A stretch of DNA of 64,000 nt from Phycisphaerae bacterium (lineage in GTDB: Bacteria > Planctomycetota > Phycisphaerae > UBA1845). The notes under the pieces were generated by a model. The model was not told the origin of the DNA, ran no database searches, and saw only the letters and a list, made by a program, of their open reading frames with translations. Of the stretch, positions 53,280 to 61,069 are shown piece by piece. The stretch spans positions 274,083 through 338,082 of the forward strand of contig JAJDDY010000023.1 of NCBI GenBank assembly GCA_029260075.1, given 5' to 3'. Each line of letters starts with the position of its first letter. Position 1 is the first letter of the stretch. The translations under genes and the position numbers were made by a program.

Positions 53280-53885
53280 ATGCAGATGGAGCGCAGGCAG
53301 CCACGTACCGATGGATCGGTCGACGTAGCCCAACCGCGGGGTGCGGTATTCGTCATGACCGGTTGTATGTTCAGCGGGAAGACGACGCGCCTATTGGACC
53401 GCTTGGCCGAGTTGCCTCCTCACGTCGTACAAGTATTCAAACATGCGATCGACCGGCGCTGTGGGGGCGCGACGATCGCGACGCACTCCGGACGAACACA
53501 CCAAGCCACAGCGATTCGATCATCAGCAGATTTGGCGCCGCTGTTACACTCAGGCACGATGGCCGTGGCCATTGATGAAGCGCACTTCTTCGATGACGGA
53601 TTGCCGGAAATGATTGACCTCGTCGCGTGGCGCGGCGTGGACGTTCTGGTTACCGCACTCGATCGGGATAGCTGGGGTCGTCCGTTTCCGTTGATGCAGC
53701 GAATCATGGCCGGTGCGGATTCGGCGGTTGTGTTGAAGGCGGTATGTTCGACGTGTACGAACGAGGCCGTGCGCACGCAGCGAGTGACGCCGATCGTAGA
53801 TGGCCAAATGATCGGCGGTGCGGATCATTATGAACCGCGCTGCGTCGCGTGCTGGACAGCCCCGCCCGAAGACCCGCCGGCGTAG
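53280..53885 (+). CDS. tdk: Thymidine kinase (type II)
   Basis: 201 residues from MQMERRQPRTDGSVDVAQPR. Motifs: FVMTGCMFSGKTTRLLDR (Walker A), VAIDEAHFFDDGL (Walker B) and zinc-binding Cys pairs CSTC and CVAC; GRPFPLMQRIMAGADS and ADHYEPRC are family segments. It salvages thymidine with ATP. The first 20 residues are not conserved, and the start could be one or two codons later. The long N-terminal extension in the open frame belongs to the 172-bp repeat and should not be included. Confidence 0.92.
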   Translation: MQMERRQPRTDGSVDVAQPRGAVFVMTGCMFSGKTTRLLDRLAELPPHVVQVFKHAIDRRCGGATIATHSGRTHQATAIRSSADLAPLLHSGTMAVAIDEAHFFDDGLPEMIDLVAWRGVDVLVTALDRDSWGRPFPLMQRIMAGADSAVVLKAVCSTCTNEAVRTQRVTPIVDGQMIGGADHYEPRCVACWTAPPEDPPA

Positions 53886-53956
53886 TTCGTTGCGACATGC
53901 ACTGAGGGCCATTGTGATCGCCGGTGTCGAACGTGCGATGGGTTGGCAAGTGCTCT

Positions 53957-54100
53957 TCCACACGTCGAAAGACGAGCTTACCGAGCCGCGACCGTAACGG
54001 AGCGGAGGATTGAAATCCGCTCGTGACAGCTTAAGAACACTCCCTCACGGTCGCGGCTCGGATCGGACGAGCCCGTAATTTGAGTCGTGACGAAGCACTA
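53957..54100. mobile_element. MITE-like palindromic element (copy H)
   Basis: Inner arms ACCGAGCCGCGACCGTAACG and CTCACGGTCGCGGCTCGG pair well; the right end is GAGTCGTGACGAAGCACTA, while the left end (CACACGTCGAAAGACG) is degraded. It ends two bases before the pyrK stop codon region, between tdk and pyrK, which converge. Confidence 0.75.
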
Positions 54101-54102
54101 GG

Positions 54103-55122
54103 TCAGCTCGGCGCGTTGGCGTTCCAAACAATCGTGGATGCGTCGAACACCGGGCCATCGGCGCAACACAGTCGATATCGCCAACCCTGCGAATCGGTCT
54201 CGTCGCGTACTGCAACGACACACGATTGGCACAGTCCGGTGCCGCACGCCATGGATCGCTCCATGCACACATGGCAGACGAACCCTTGCTCAGCGCAGAA
54301 CTCCGCGACGAATTCTATCATTCGTTCTGGACCACACGTATACACGGTCGGCTTGGGCGAAGCGGACGGATGGGCCTCGTGGTACGCCTGCACGGCAGCG
54401 CCGACATGTCCGTGGAATCCCACCGAGCCGTCATCAGTGGCTATGACCACGCCAGAGCTTCCGAATTCTTGACTGGACGGCGTCGCGCGAGTCGCGTCGA
54501 TCGCTGGCGGGTTGTTCGCGTCGAGCGTCAGGGCTAAAAGGTCGCGTGAACGCGCACCGCAGAATGCTACGGCGTCGTGCCCCGAAGCGCCAAGCGACTC
54601 CGCCAGCCAGAGCATTGGCGGTAGCCCAACGCCGCCGGCTACCAGCCAAGCCGTTGAGCCACTTGCGGGCTTCGGAAAACTGTTCCCCATCGGTCCCAGA
54701 ACGCTTAGCGATCCGCCCACTTCAAGCGACGCCAGCCATTGCGTCCCCGTTCCGACGACGCGATAGAGCACGTCGACCGATACGCCTTCAGGAGTGCGCT
54801 CAAGCCGGGCGATGCTGAAGGCGCGACGCAACAACGGTAGGGCAAGCGACGCGTGTGACTGCTGAGTGTGTTGTCGGCCTGTGGAGATCGCGGAATCATC
54901 CGCGAGACCGGTGGTTGGTCCCAAGTGGACGAACTGTCCCGGAGACGCGAGCGGAAACGACGGGAGGCGGAAGGTCAGACGAAAATGCTCGGTGCAGACC
55001 CCGCGGTTGGCCACGACCGTGGCGATCTGGATCGTGTGGCGTTGCGATTGGGTGGTCAGGCGACATCTCCAGCAAGGCGCTACCGATGGTGAGGCGCAAA
55101 AAAACTTCCGAGACCGGAGCAT
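54103..55122 (-). CDS. pyrK: Dihydroorotate dehydrogenase electron-transfer subunit
   Basis: 339 residues, longer than usual PyrK (about 260). FAD-binding ferredoxin-reductase fold: RAFSIARLERTPEG, VGTGTQWLASLEVGGSLSVL, WLVAGGVGLPPMLWL (NAD part), then a C-terminal [2Fe-2S] loop with C-x4-MACGTGLCQSC and a further Cys. It passes electrons from PyrD to NAD. PyrD is not in the window. The N-terminal 30 residues, including FFCASPSVAPCWRCRLTT, are not family-like; the true start may be nearer HTIQIATVVANRG. An inserted stretch (about residues 75-95) is unusual. Confidence 0.88.
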   Translation of the reverse strand: MLRSRKFFCASPSVAPCWRCRLTTQSQRHTIQIATVVANRGVCTEHFRLTFRLPSFPLASPGQFVHLGPTTGLADDSAISTGRQHTQQSHASLALPLLRRAFSIARLERTPEGVSVDVLYRVVGTGTQWLASLEVGGSLSVLGPMGNSFPKPASGSTAWLVAGGVGLPPMLWLAESLGASGHDAVAFCGARSRDLLALTLDANNPPAIDATRATPSSQEFGSSGVVIATDDGSVGFHGHVGAAVQAYHEAHPSASPKPTVYTCGPERMIEFVAEFCAEQGFVCHVCMERSMACGTGLCQSCVVAVRDETDSQGWRYRLCCADGPVFDASTIVWNANAPS

Positions 55123-55477
55123 AGCTTCGATCCCGGAAGTCCGCCACGGCTAGAAAGCCGTATTCGCGAATAATGCACCGACGAAAGCAGGGCGATCGGT
55201 GCGGTTTCTCTTGTGCGATGTGTGGCAACTCTACGGCCCCTTTGTAGCCCCGAATCGCATGAGTGTCAACGCAGACTTCGCACAAAACACATTATTTGAA
55301 TATCTCGTAATGTGCTGCCGTGCAAAGAGTTATGCTCTTTCAAGTGGCAGTGGTTTTTGCGTAACCCAGGTAGGCGGCGACCGAGCGCAGCTCGGCCCGT
55401 TCCGAGTGGATCGGACGCCTGGATCCGCCAGAAGCCCCATCGCCGCGCGGCGGGATTGGTCCTAGAATCGGTCAATC
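55123..55477. other. Intergenic region without a supported gene
   Basis: About 355 bases between the divergent pyrK and a zinc-ribbon gene. AAAGAGTTATGCTCTTT at 55323-55339 is a perfect six-base stem. The neighbouring AT-rich part (CATTATTTGAATATC) is the most likely promoter site for the downstream gene. Confidence 0.5.
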
Positions 55478-55951
55478 ATGGCTCAGGAGAATCGCAATCG
55501 TTTGGTGGAGTGGTTCGAGGCGCTGCGCGTCCAGATACCGACGTGGCGCGATCAGGCAGCATTGTGGCTCGACGCCGTTCGCGAACAGCCCGCGTTAATC
55601 TGGCAGACGCCTGTTGTTCGATATATTGCTTATACGGCTGGCGTCGTCTTCATGTTTTGGGCGGTGTCGGGCGTTGGTGAAATGATTGCTCCGACGCCGG
55701 CGGGTGGTGCGACCCAAGCCACCACCGCCGACTTCCACGTGATGTGTGAAAACCCGACCTGTGGGAAGCACTTTGTCATCCACCGCGACCTGGGGTTCAA
55801 CGATTATCCCGTCGCGTGCCCGACGTGTGGCCAAGAGACGGGAACGCAGGCCCGCCAGTGCCACTCTGCCAAGTGTACCGGGCGATGGGTCGCACCGAGA
55901 CGAAATGGCGTGGATACGGTTTGTCCTCATTGCGGCGGGCGGTTCGAATAG
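55478..55951 (+). CDS. Membrane-anchored zinc-ribbon protein
   Basis: 157 residues. One transmembrane helix at about residues 46-64 (VVRYIAYTAGVVFMFWAVSG). The C-terminal half has three CxxC-type pairs: CENPTC, CPTCGQ, CHSAKC and CPHCGG, giving one or two zinc ribbons. Function unknown; it may tie a membrane complex to RNA or protein partners. Its stop is directly followed by the ATG of the transporter gene, so the two are cotranscribed. Confidence 0.68.
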   Translation: MAQENRNRLVEWFEALRVQIPTWRDQAALWLDAVREQPALIWQTPVVRYIAYTAGVVFMFWAVSGVGEMIAPTPAGGATQATTADFHVMCENPTCGKHFVIHRDLGFNDYPVACPTCGQETGTQARQCHSAKCTGRWVAPRRNGVDTVCPHCGGRFE

Positions 55952-56713
55952 ATGATTAGCGGAACCGAGAGTATCACACTTCTATGCGGTACCGCGGCCG
56001 GGCTCGGGCTTGTACACACCCTGCTCGGACCCGACCACTACCTTCCCTTCGTCGCGATGGCACGGGCCGGTCGGTGGTCTTTGAAGAAGACCGTGTTGGT
56101 TACCGTACTCTGCGGCATCGGTCACGTGCTTGGCTCGGTGGTTCTCGGGCTGGCGGGTGTGGCGCTCGGGTTGACATTGTTTCAACTTGAAACCATCGAG
56201 TCATATCGCGGGTCGTTTGCGGGCTGGATGCTCATCATGTTCGGCTTGGTTTACTTCACCTGGGGTGTGTGGTTCGGACTGCGCCGTCGACCGCATACGC
56301 ACGTCCATTCCCACGGCGACGGCACACAGCACAGTCACGAGCATGGGCATACCGGTGGTCACATGCACGCGCATGTGTCGTCGACCGGCGGACGTGACGA
56401 TGGTGACGCCGATCGATCGACGACGTCAAACGCGATGACCCCGTGGGTGCTCTTTACGATCTTCGTGTTCGGACCGTGTGAAGTGTTGATCCCCCTGTTG
56501 ATGTACCCGGCTGCCACCGGTCATCCATGGGGTTTGGTCGCGGTCACGTTATCGTTCGGCGTGACCACGGTGTCGACTATGACCGCCACCGTCCTTGTGC
56601 TGTATCGCGCCGGGGCATCGGTCGCAACGGGATCGCTCCTGCAACGCTATGGCCACGCCTTGGCGGGATTCGTGGTACTCGGCTGCGGGGTGACGATCAA
56701 GCTCGGGCTTTGA
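55952..56713 (+). CDS. NicO/UreH-like metal transporter
   Basis: 253 residues, six helices in two groups. The first helix has LVHTLLGPDHYLPF, the H-x-L-x-GPDH pattern of NicO/UreH-type nickel or cobalt transporters. A His-rich cytosolic or periplasmic loop (HTHVHSHGDGTQHSHEHGHT, residues about 113-140) is suited to binding Ni, Co or Zn. Later segments: PWVLFTIFVFGPCEVLIPLL and SFGVTTVSTMTATVLVL. Exporter or importer direction is not clear. Cotranscribed with the zinc-ribbon protein upstream. Confidence 0.8.
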   Translation: MISGTESITLLCGTAAGLGLVHTLLGPDHYLPFVAMARAGRWSLKKTVLVTVLCGIGHVLGSVVLGLAGVALGLTLFQLETIESYRGSFAGWMLIMFGLVYFTWGVWFGLRRRPHTHVHSHGDGTQHSHEHGHTGGHMHAHVSSTGGRDDGDADRSTTSNAMTPWVLFTIFVFGPCEVLIPLLMYPAATGHPWGLVAVTLSFGVTTVSTMTATVLVLYRAGASVATGSLLQRYGHALAGFVVLGCGVTIKLGL

Positions 56714-56770
56714 TGTCTGGTCAAATAGATCTTGTGCGTTGCGAAGATCCTCTACGTGTGCGAAAGCCTC

Positions 56771-56857
56771 TTACCGAGCCGCGACCGTAAGGAAGCGATT
56801 GTTCACGTCGCGCATGGACCGCTTCCTCACAGGCGCGGCACGGTTCATCGTAAACCC
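56771..56857. mobile_element. MITE-like element remnant (copy I)
   Basis: ACCGAGCCGCGACCGTAAGG at 56773 and the inverse CGCTTCCTCACAGGCGCGGC at about 56820. The terminal TAGTGC ends are lost. It lies between the transporter and the convergent kinase-like gene. Confidence 0.6.
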
Positions 56858-56871
56858 TTTGACGCGCCTTC

Positions 56872-58641
56872 TCACGCACGTTCGTAGTTCGATCGAATAT
56901 CTGATCGCGTTTCGAGCCACCTTACGAGCATGGTGAAGGGACGTGTATCGCCGACCAACTTCACCCTACCGTCGCGAATGACGTCGAGCGCCTCTGGCTG
57001 TGCGTTGACGATGGTCAACCACGCCTCGGTGTCAGATTCGATGGTCAGGTGCGGGCGTTCGTCTCTGCCTTGATCAATCGATACGCCGCCGGGCGCCATG
57101 ACCAGGGTGCAAGAATTCTCGGTGTCATTCGACTCATTCTGCGTGCAGTTGATCTGCACCACCCAAGTCGTCCGCGGCGCGCCCGGAAGTTTGGCGCCGG
57201 TGATTGCTTCGCAGAACGCTTCGGCAGATTCGAATCGAACCGGCGTTGCGCCGGCTGCGACCGATGCGATGCACCGTTGCAATGAAGCCATCGCCGAGCT
57301 GACCGCGATGCGATGTGTCTCCTGCGACGACTTTGGCCTGGCCAGTCGAACCACGCGATCCGCGAGCGATTTCCTTTCCGTGCGCGTGTAGCGCTCACTG
57401 CAGTAGGCACGCAGGAAGCGGATGAAATCCGTGCCCCACTCCACAGCCATCCCGGACGCGGCGAAGTCGGACAGGTCGGACACGACCGCGCGCCGTGGCG
57501 CGTGGCCACGATAGCATCGACAATGTCGCCCCGGATCGAGAAAGGTAAACGTCCAGTCGCCCTCGCACTCGTTGACGAGAATGTTTCGCCAGACCAGTCG
57601 CCCGTGTAATACGCCGACCGCGTGCATGTTCGCAATACTCAATCCCATCGCGCGGACGAAACGGCGGCGCTTCAATCGATCCCACTGCGATCGGTGGTCC
57701 ACATAGTAGGCGTCGAGCGGTCCGGCGCTCGCTTTGCCCTCGGTGATCAGGGCACTGGAATGGACGAAGCGCCATCGTCGGTTTTCGATGCAGGTGATCG
57801 GGCGTACGACGGGCACACCGCGACGACGCATGTTGTTCAGGTGCTCAAGTTCGAGGCGTACACGACTCTTGCCGAAGAACGTCCCGCGAAAGATTCCGCG
57901 AAGTCGCGTCTTGCGGTGATTGACATAGCGCTTGACGTAGATGTGATCGACGACGCCGTGTTCGGGGGCGAGATCGCTGTCGACTCGAAACGTTTCCGAC
58001 GTGCGCGTGACCGCAGCCACCGACGCCGGGCGAAGAATGAGTAGTTGCTCTACGGACGGAAACCCCATGGCTTTGAGCCAATCCGCCGGGTCGGCATTCG
58101 TGCTCTCGTTGGCGAACATATTCTTGGGTGTCCAGTTATCCGCCTCGGCCCAGATTCGATTTCCACATTCCGGGCAGTTACTGCCGGGAAGGTTATCAAT
58201 GCGGTATCCACACTTGTCGCAAAGCAAGTACACGTTTCCCGCAGTCTTGCCGAACGGATCACATATCGCGTACAGAATTCCGCAGGCAATACTGATTGGC
58301 AACGCCCAAATACCACTCAGGATCGCACCGACGAAGGCAATTGGACTTGAAGAACCGGCTACTGCGAGAAGAGTAAGTTCGGTAGCCGCAATCGTAAGAG
58401 ATGCGCCAAGCGGGGCGAGTGCGAGCACGGCGTAGTAGTAAGAAAGACGCCCTTGGCTTCGGATAGCTCGATTGGAAACAAGAAGCAAAGTTGCGCAAGT
58501 CGCAACCACTGTCGACAAGAACCCAGCCCTTCCGAATTCGCCAAGGAATACGTGCGACGTCGACAACCCAATACCTGAAACTGCGGCGGCGGCGGCAAAG
58601 GCCTTAAGCCATCGTCTATCGTTGCGTTCAGAATAATTCAA
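56872..58641 (-). CDS. Fusion: membrane domain, zinc ribbon, degenerate WaaP/KdkA kinase, SCP2-like domain
   Basis: 589 residues from a TTG start with AGGAG eight bases upstream. Four parts: (1) residues 11-126, four hydrophobic helices; (2) a zinc ribbon with Cys141, Cys144, Cys156 and Cys159 (CDKCGYRIDNLPGSNCPECG); (3) about 230-460, a domain resembling the lipopolysaccharide kinase (WaaP/KdkA) fold: VKRYV (Lys237), RLELEHLNNMRRRGVPVVRP (Glu264), VLHGRLVWRNILVN and FLDPGR (Asp369). The H-x-D catalytic Asp is Arg348, so it may be a pseudokinase; (4) about 533-578, HLTIESDTEAWLTIVNAQPE and DGRVKLVGDTRPFTMLVRW resemble the SCP2 sterol-carrier-like lipid-binding domain. I infer a membrane lipid- or envelope-related role. 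Assignment of parts 3 and 4 is by motif and needs a profile search. Confidence 0.72.
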   Translation of the reverse strand: MNYSERNDRRWLKAFAAAAAVSGIGLSTSHVFLGEFGRAGFLSTVVATCATLLLVSNRAIRSQGRLSYYYAVLALAPLGASLTIAATELTLLAVAGSSSPIAFVGAILSGIWALPISIACGILYAICDPFGKTAGNVYLLCDKCGYRIDNLPGSNCPECGNRIWAEADNWTPKNMFANESTNADPADWLKAMGFPSVEQLLILRPASVAAVTRTSETFRVDSDLAPEHGVVDHIYVKRYVNHRKTRLRGIFRGTFFGKSRVRLELEHLNNMRRRGVPVVRPITCIENRRWRFVHSSALITEGKASAGPLDAYYVDHRSQWDRLKRRRFVRAMGLSIANMHAVGVLHGRLVWRNILVNECEGDWTFTFLDPGRHCRCYRGHAPRRAVVSDLSDFAASGMAVEWGTDFIRFLRAYCSERYTRTERKSLADRVVRLARPKSSQETHRIAVSSAMASLQRCIASVAAGATPVRFESAEAFCEAITGAKLPGAPRTTWVVQINCTQNESNDTENSCTLVMAPGGVSIDQGRDERPHLTIESDTEAWLTIVNAQPEALDVIRDGRVKLVGDTRPFTMLVRWLETRSDIRSNYERA

Positions 58642-58681
58642 TAGAACGCTCCTGCGTGTCTATTGATCGAGCGTGCGTAGC

Positions 58682-59248
58682 TCAACCCGCGTCATCGTAG
58701 GCATGACGCAACCATACGACCAACTGTTTGTCTACGTCCTTCGCCGTTTCCACGCGTACGCGGTGTGTGACCATTGAGTTGAAGCTTCCGGACGATTCGA
58801 GGCGACCCTTGGGTGCTACACCCTTGAGCTTGATGCCCACGTCGAGGCGGGTGGCGGTCGATGGCTGAAGGATGGCGAACTGTTTGGCGTGCCGCAGGCT
58901 GACGTATGCTTTTTTCGGAGACACGTCGACGTCGCCGAACTTCTTCACCGTGGCGATGAGCTTGTCGTACACGGGGCGTAGGTCTGCCTTGGCGCCGGCG
59001 TATTGTTTGTCCACGAGTTCGCCTGCGGATGAAGCCGAACCGGCGTCGGTCTTGAGCGTTTTGAGTGCGATCAGGTTGGCGTAGCCGTGCGTCACGCCGT
59101 GTTCCGATTTGAGGAACTTGACGATCTCGCCATGCTTTACGAGCTTCGACTTTACGGCGATCTTCATCCATTGATCCAGCGTCTTGCCGGTCTTCTCCTT
59201 GAGATTGCGAATCATCGACTCTGCCATTTCTTCTGGCGACTTGGGCAT
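58682..59248 (-). CDS. DUF4287/DUF5655 domain protein
   Basis: 188 residues. N-terminal DUF4287: MAESMIRNLKEKTGKTLDQW and SKLVKHGEIVKFLKSEHGVT then HGYANLIALKT. The C-terminal DUF5655 part has YDKLIATVKKFGDVDVSPKK, AYVSLRHAKQFAILQPSTAT and RVDVGIKLKG-like RLDVGIKLKGV. These domains often occur together; function unknown. GAGGAG precedes the ATG by nine bases. Downstream lies the fusion protein on the same strand. Confidence 0.85.
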   Translation of the reverse strand: MPKSPEEMAESMIRNLKEKTGKTLDQWMKIAVKSKLVKHGEIVKFLKSEHGVTHGYANLIALKTLKTDAGSASSAGELVDKQYAGAKADLRPVYDKLIATVKKFGDVDVSPKKAYVSLRHAKQFAILQPSTATRLDVGIKLKGVAPKGRLESSGSFNSMVTHRVRVETAKDVDKQLVVWLRHAYDDAG

Positions 59249-59320
59249 TTGTTACGTCTCCTCTGTGGCCTGTTCGTGGCCCTGTTTTGATCGACGGCGC
59301 TGACAGGTTGCGTTCCCGTC

Positions 59321-59339
59321 AAGGATAAGGATAAGGATA
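59321..59339 (+). repeat. AAGGAT tandem microrepeat
   Basis: AAGGAT occurs three times in a row, followed by AAGAG. It lies upstream of the DUF4287 gene, just before a REP-like repeat. Confidence 0.7.
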
Positions 59340-59348
59340 AGAGCTATT

Positions 59349-59377
59349 GGATCACCGGCTGGGAGCCGGTGCCACAC
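59349..59377 (-). repeat. REP-like hairpin repeat
   Basis: GGATCACCGGCTGGGAGCCG followed by GTGCCACAC, reverse copy. The stem is intact, with GGG instead of GGA in the loop. Confidence 0.72.
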
Positions 59378-59450
59378 CTTGCCACGCTCCGAACCAATAC
59401 TATCGCGCAAACTCGTGTCGAGCTCGTAGCACAGGCACCTTGCCTCTTGA

Positions 59451-59520
59451 ACTCGTACCGCAGGAATCTTGCCTGCTTCATGGCCGCAGTACGTGCAGGC
59501 TGGAAGCCTGCGGTACGAGT
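59451..59520. repeat. Nested hairpin repeat
   Basis: ACTCGTACCGCAGG at 59451-59464 and CCTGCGGTACGAGT at 59507-59520 pair over 14 bases. Inside are CAGGAATCTTGCCTG and GCAGGCTGGAAGCCTGC, which form smaller stems. Located 3' of the DUF1761 gene, where it could terminate transcription. Confidence 0.7.
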
Positions 59521-59537
59521 GACTCTGCACTATGGGG

Positions 59538-59945
59538 CTATCGCCACGCTCCGATGATCAAACCCATCAGTGCGAACGTGACGACGTTGTACCCGCCGTT
59601 GATGCAAATATAGGTCCACGACTTGTTTTCGAACAGACCCACGACGCCGATAGCGGCGGCGACCCAACCGGCGCCCGCCAACACCCCGGCCATCATGCCC
59701 CAGACCCAATCGGTCTTGTCATCCGCAAGGAAGATGGCCAGGTTGGCGGCCATGATCAGCAGGAACACAAACGACCAGCCGAACATCCGGCCTTTGCTGA
59801 AACCGTTGACCTGCTCCTCCGTGAAGTTGTTCGCCCGCATCCACGCCGCACCGAACAGCAGCGGTGAGTACCACAATCCACCCACGACGAAGGCGGACGT
59901 CGCGGCTGCGACCACGGCGAGATAGTTGATTTGCTCCATGTCCAT
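59538..59945 (-). CDS. DUF1761 membrane protein
   Basis: 135 residues with four hydrophobic helices: NYLAVVAAATSAFVVGGLWY, FGWSFVFLLIMAANLAIFLA, WGMMAGVLAGAGWVAAAIGV and NVVTFALMGLIIGAW. GGLWYSPLLFGAAWMRAN matches the DUF1761 signature. GGAGA lies seven bases before the ATG. Function unknown. Confidence 0.88.
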   Translation of the reverse strand: MDMEQINYLAVVAAATSAFVVGGLWYSPLLFGAAWMRANNFTEEQVNGFSKGRMFGWSFVFLLIMAANLAIFLADDKTDWVWGMMAGVLAGAGWVAAAIGVVGLFENKSWTYICINGGYNVVTFALMGLIIGAWR

Positions 59946-60132
59946 AACACGCTCTCCATTTCAAGACGTACCGGATTCCTCGAAACCACGAAGCCCAGGA
60001 TAGCGACTGGGGATCGTGCGTATTGTAGAAAACTAACCTGGCGTTAACAGCGTGCAGAGTAGGTCTGATGACGTGGCGTGTCGAAGCCACCCGTGCTGCC
60101 GGCCTCGACCAGTCGAACCCGGACAAGCGCTT

Positions 60133-60163
60133 ATGGATCACCTGCTGGAAGCCGGTGCCACAC
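60133..60163 (-). repeat. REP-like hairpin repeat
   Basis: ATGGATCACCTGCTGGAAGC then CGGTGCCACAC, reverse copy with one stem mismatch (CCTGCT for CCGGCT). It lies a few bases beyond the AraC-type gene's stop codon. Confidence 0.7.
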
Positions 60164-60174
60164 TTGTAAGGCTG

Positions 60175-60999
60175 CTAGCGAATGGGCACGTAGTTGGCGA
60201 ATTCGGAGCGGTCGACGATGTAGCGCGAGGGGTTCATGCCGGAGAAGGCCTTGAACTCTTTGATGAAATGCGATTGGTCGTAGTAGCCGCAGGAGACGGC
60301 GAGGCTTGCCCAGTCGATGTGCTCGCGCTCTTCGATAGACTTGAGCACGCCTTGGAACTTGCCGATCCGCTCGCAGAGCTTGGGCTTGAGGCCGACGAAC
60401 TTGTCGAATTGGGTGATCAAATGCTTCGGCGTGATGCCGATCGCGCTCGCGAAGTCGCGAATAGCCATTCCGTGCGGCGATTTCATCATGAGCTGTAGCG
60501 CGCGCTCGACGCTCCGGAACGTCCGGGGGTGGCCACGAAAACGCGATGCCAGAAACCGCTCAAGCACGCCGAACTTGGCGGCAACGTCCGGCGTGTCGAG
60601 AAGCTGTTCGCGAAGCGAGTTGACCCCGCCGCCGCGATCCCAAAGTAGGTCAAGCTCCACGACCTTGTCCGTCAATTCGCAAAGGTCGACCCCAAGGAAT
60701 GGAAACGCGCCGCACGGCTTGAAGTGAACGCCCATCATCGACGATTCGCATGCGGCTTCGATGACGATGTATTGCGTTTGCTTGCCGGAGAGCCAACTCT
60801 TCGAGAACGTCTGCACGTCGTCGAAGTTGTCCCGATGGAAAAGTCGCTTGGGCTGCGGACGAAGGTTGATGACGATCTCCATCGTCGCATCCGGCAGAAG
60901 TCGCTCCATCGTGTGCTCGGCGTCGAAACCCTCGTAGAACCACATGTGGTTGATGAAGTGGTCGAGCGGGGGCGCGGGGTGGTGAAGCACGTAGATCAT
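60175..60999 (-). CDS. AraC-family transcriptional regulator
   Basis: 274 residues from MIYVLHHPAPPLDHFINHMW. The N-terminal part resembles the ligand/cupin-like domain common in such planctomycete regulators (MWFYEGFDAEHTMERLLPDA, MEIVINLRPQPKRLF). The C-terminal HTH has MAIRDFASAIGITPKHLITQ and the second helix-turn-helix WASLAVSCGYYDQSHFIKEF then KAFSGMNPSRY, the AraC signature. Immediately 5' of it on the same strand is a MATE exporter gene (70-base gap), possibly its target. The ligand is unknown. Confidence 0.9.
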   Translation of the reverse strand: MIYVLHHPAPPLDHFINHMWFYEGFDAEHTMERLLPDATMEIVINLRPQPKRLFHRDNFDDVQTFSKSWLSGKQTQYIVIEAACESSMMGVHFKPCGAFPFLGVDLCELTDKVVELDLLWDRGGGVNSLREQLLDTPDVAAKFGVLERFLASRFRGHPRTFRSVERALQLMMKSPHGMAIRDFASAIGITPKHLITQFDKFVGLKPKLCERIGKFQGVLKSIEEREHIDWASLAVSCGYYDQSHFIKEFKAFSGMNPSRYIVDRSEFANYVPIR

Positions 61000-61069
61000 A
61001 GGTCTTAGTGTAGCAGCCGGGGAAAATGCAATCAACGATTCATTCTGGCTCGGATTAGAAGGAAGACGG

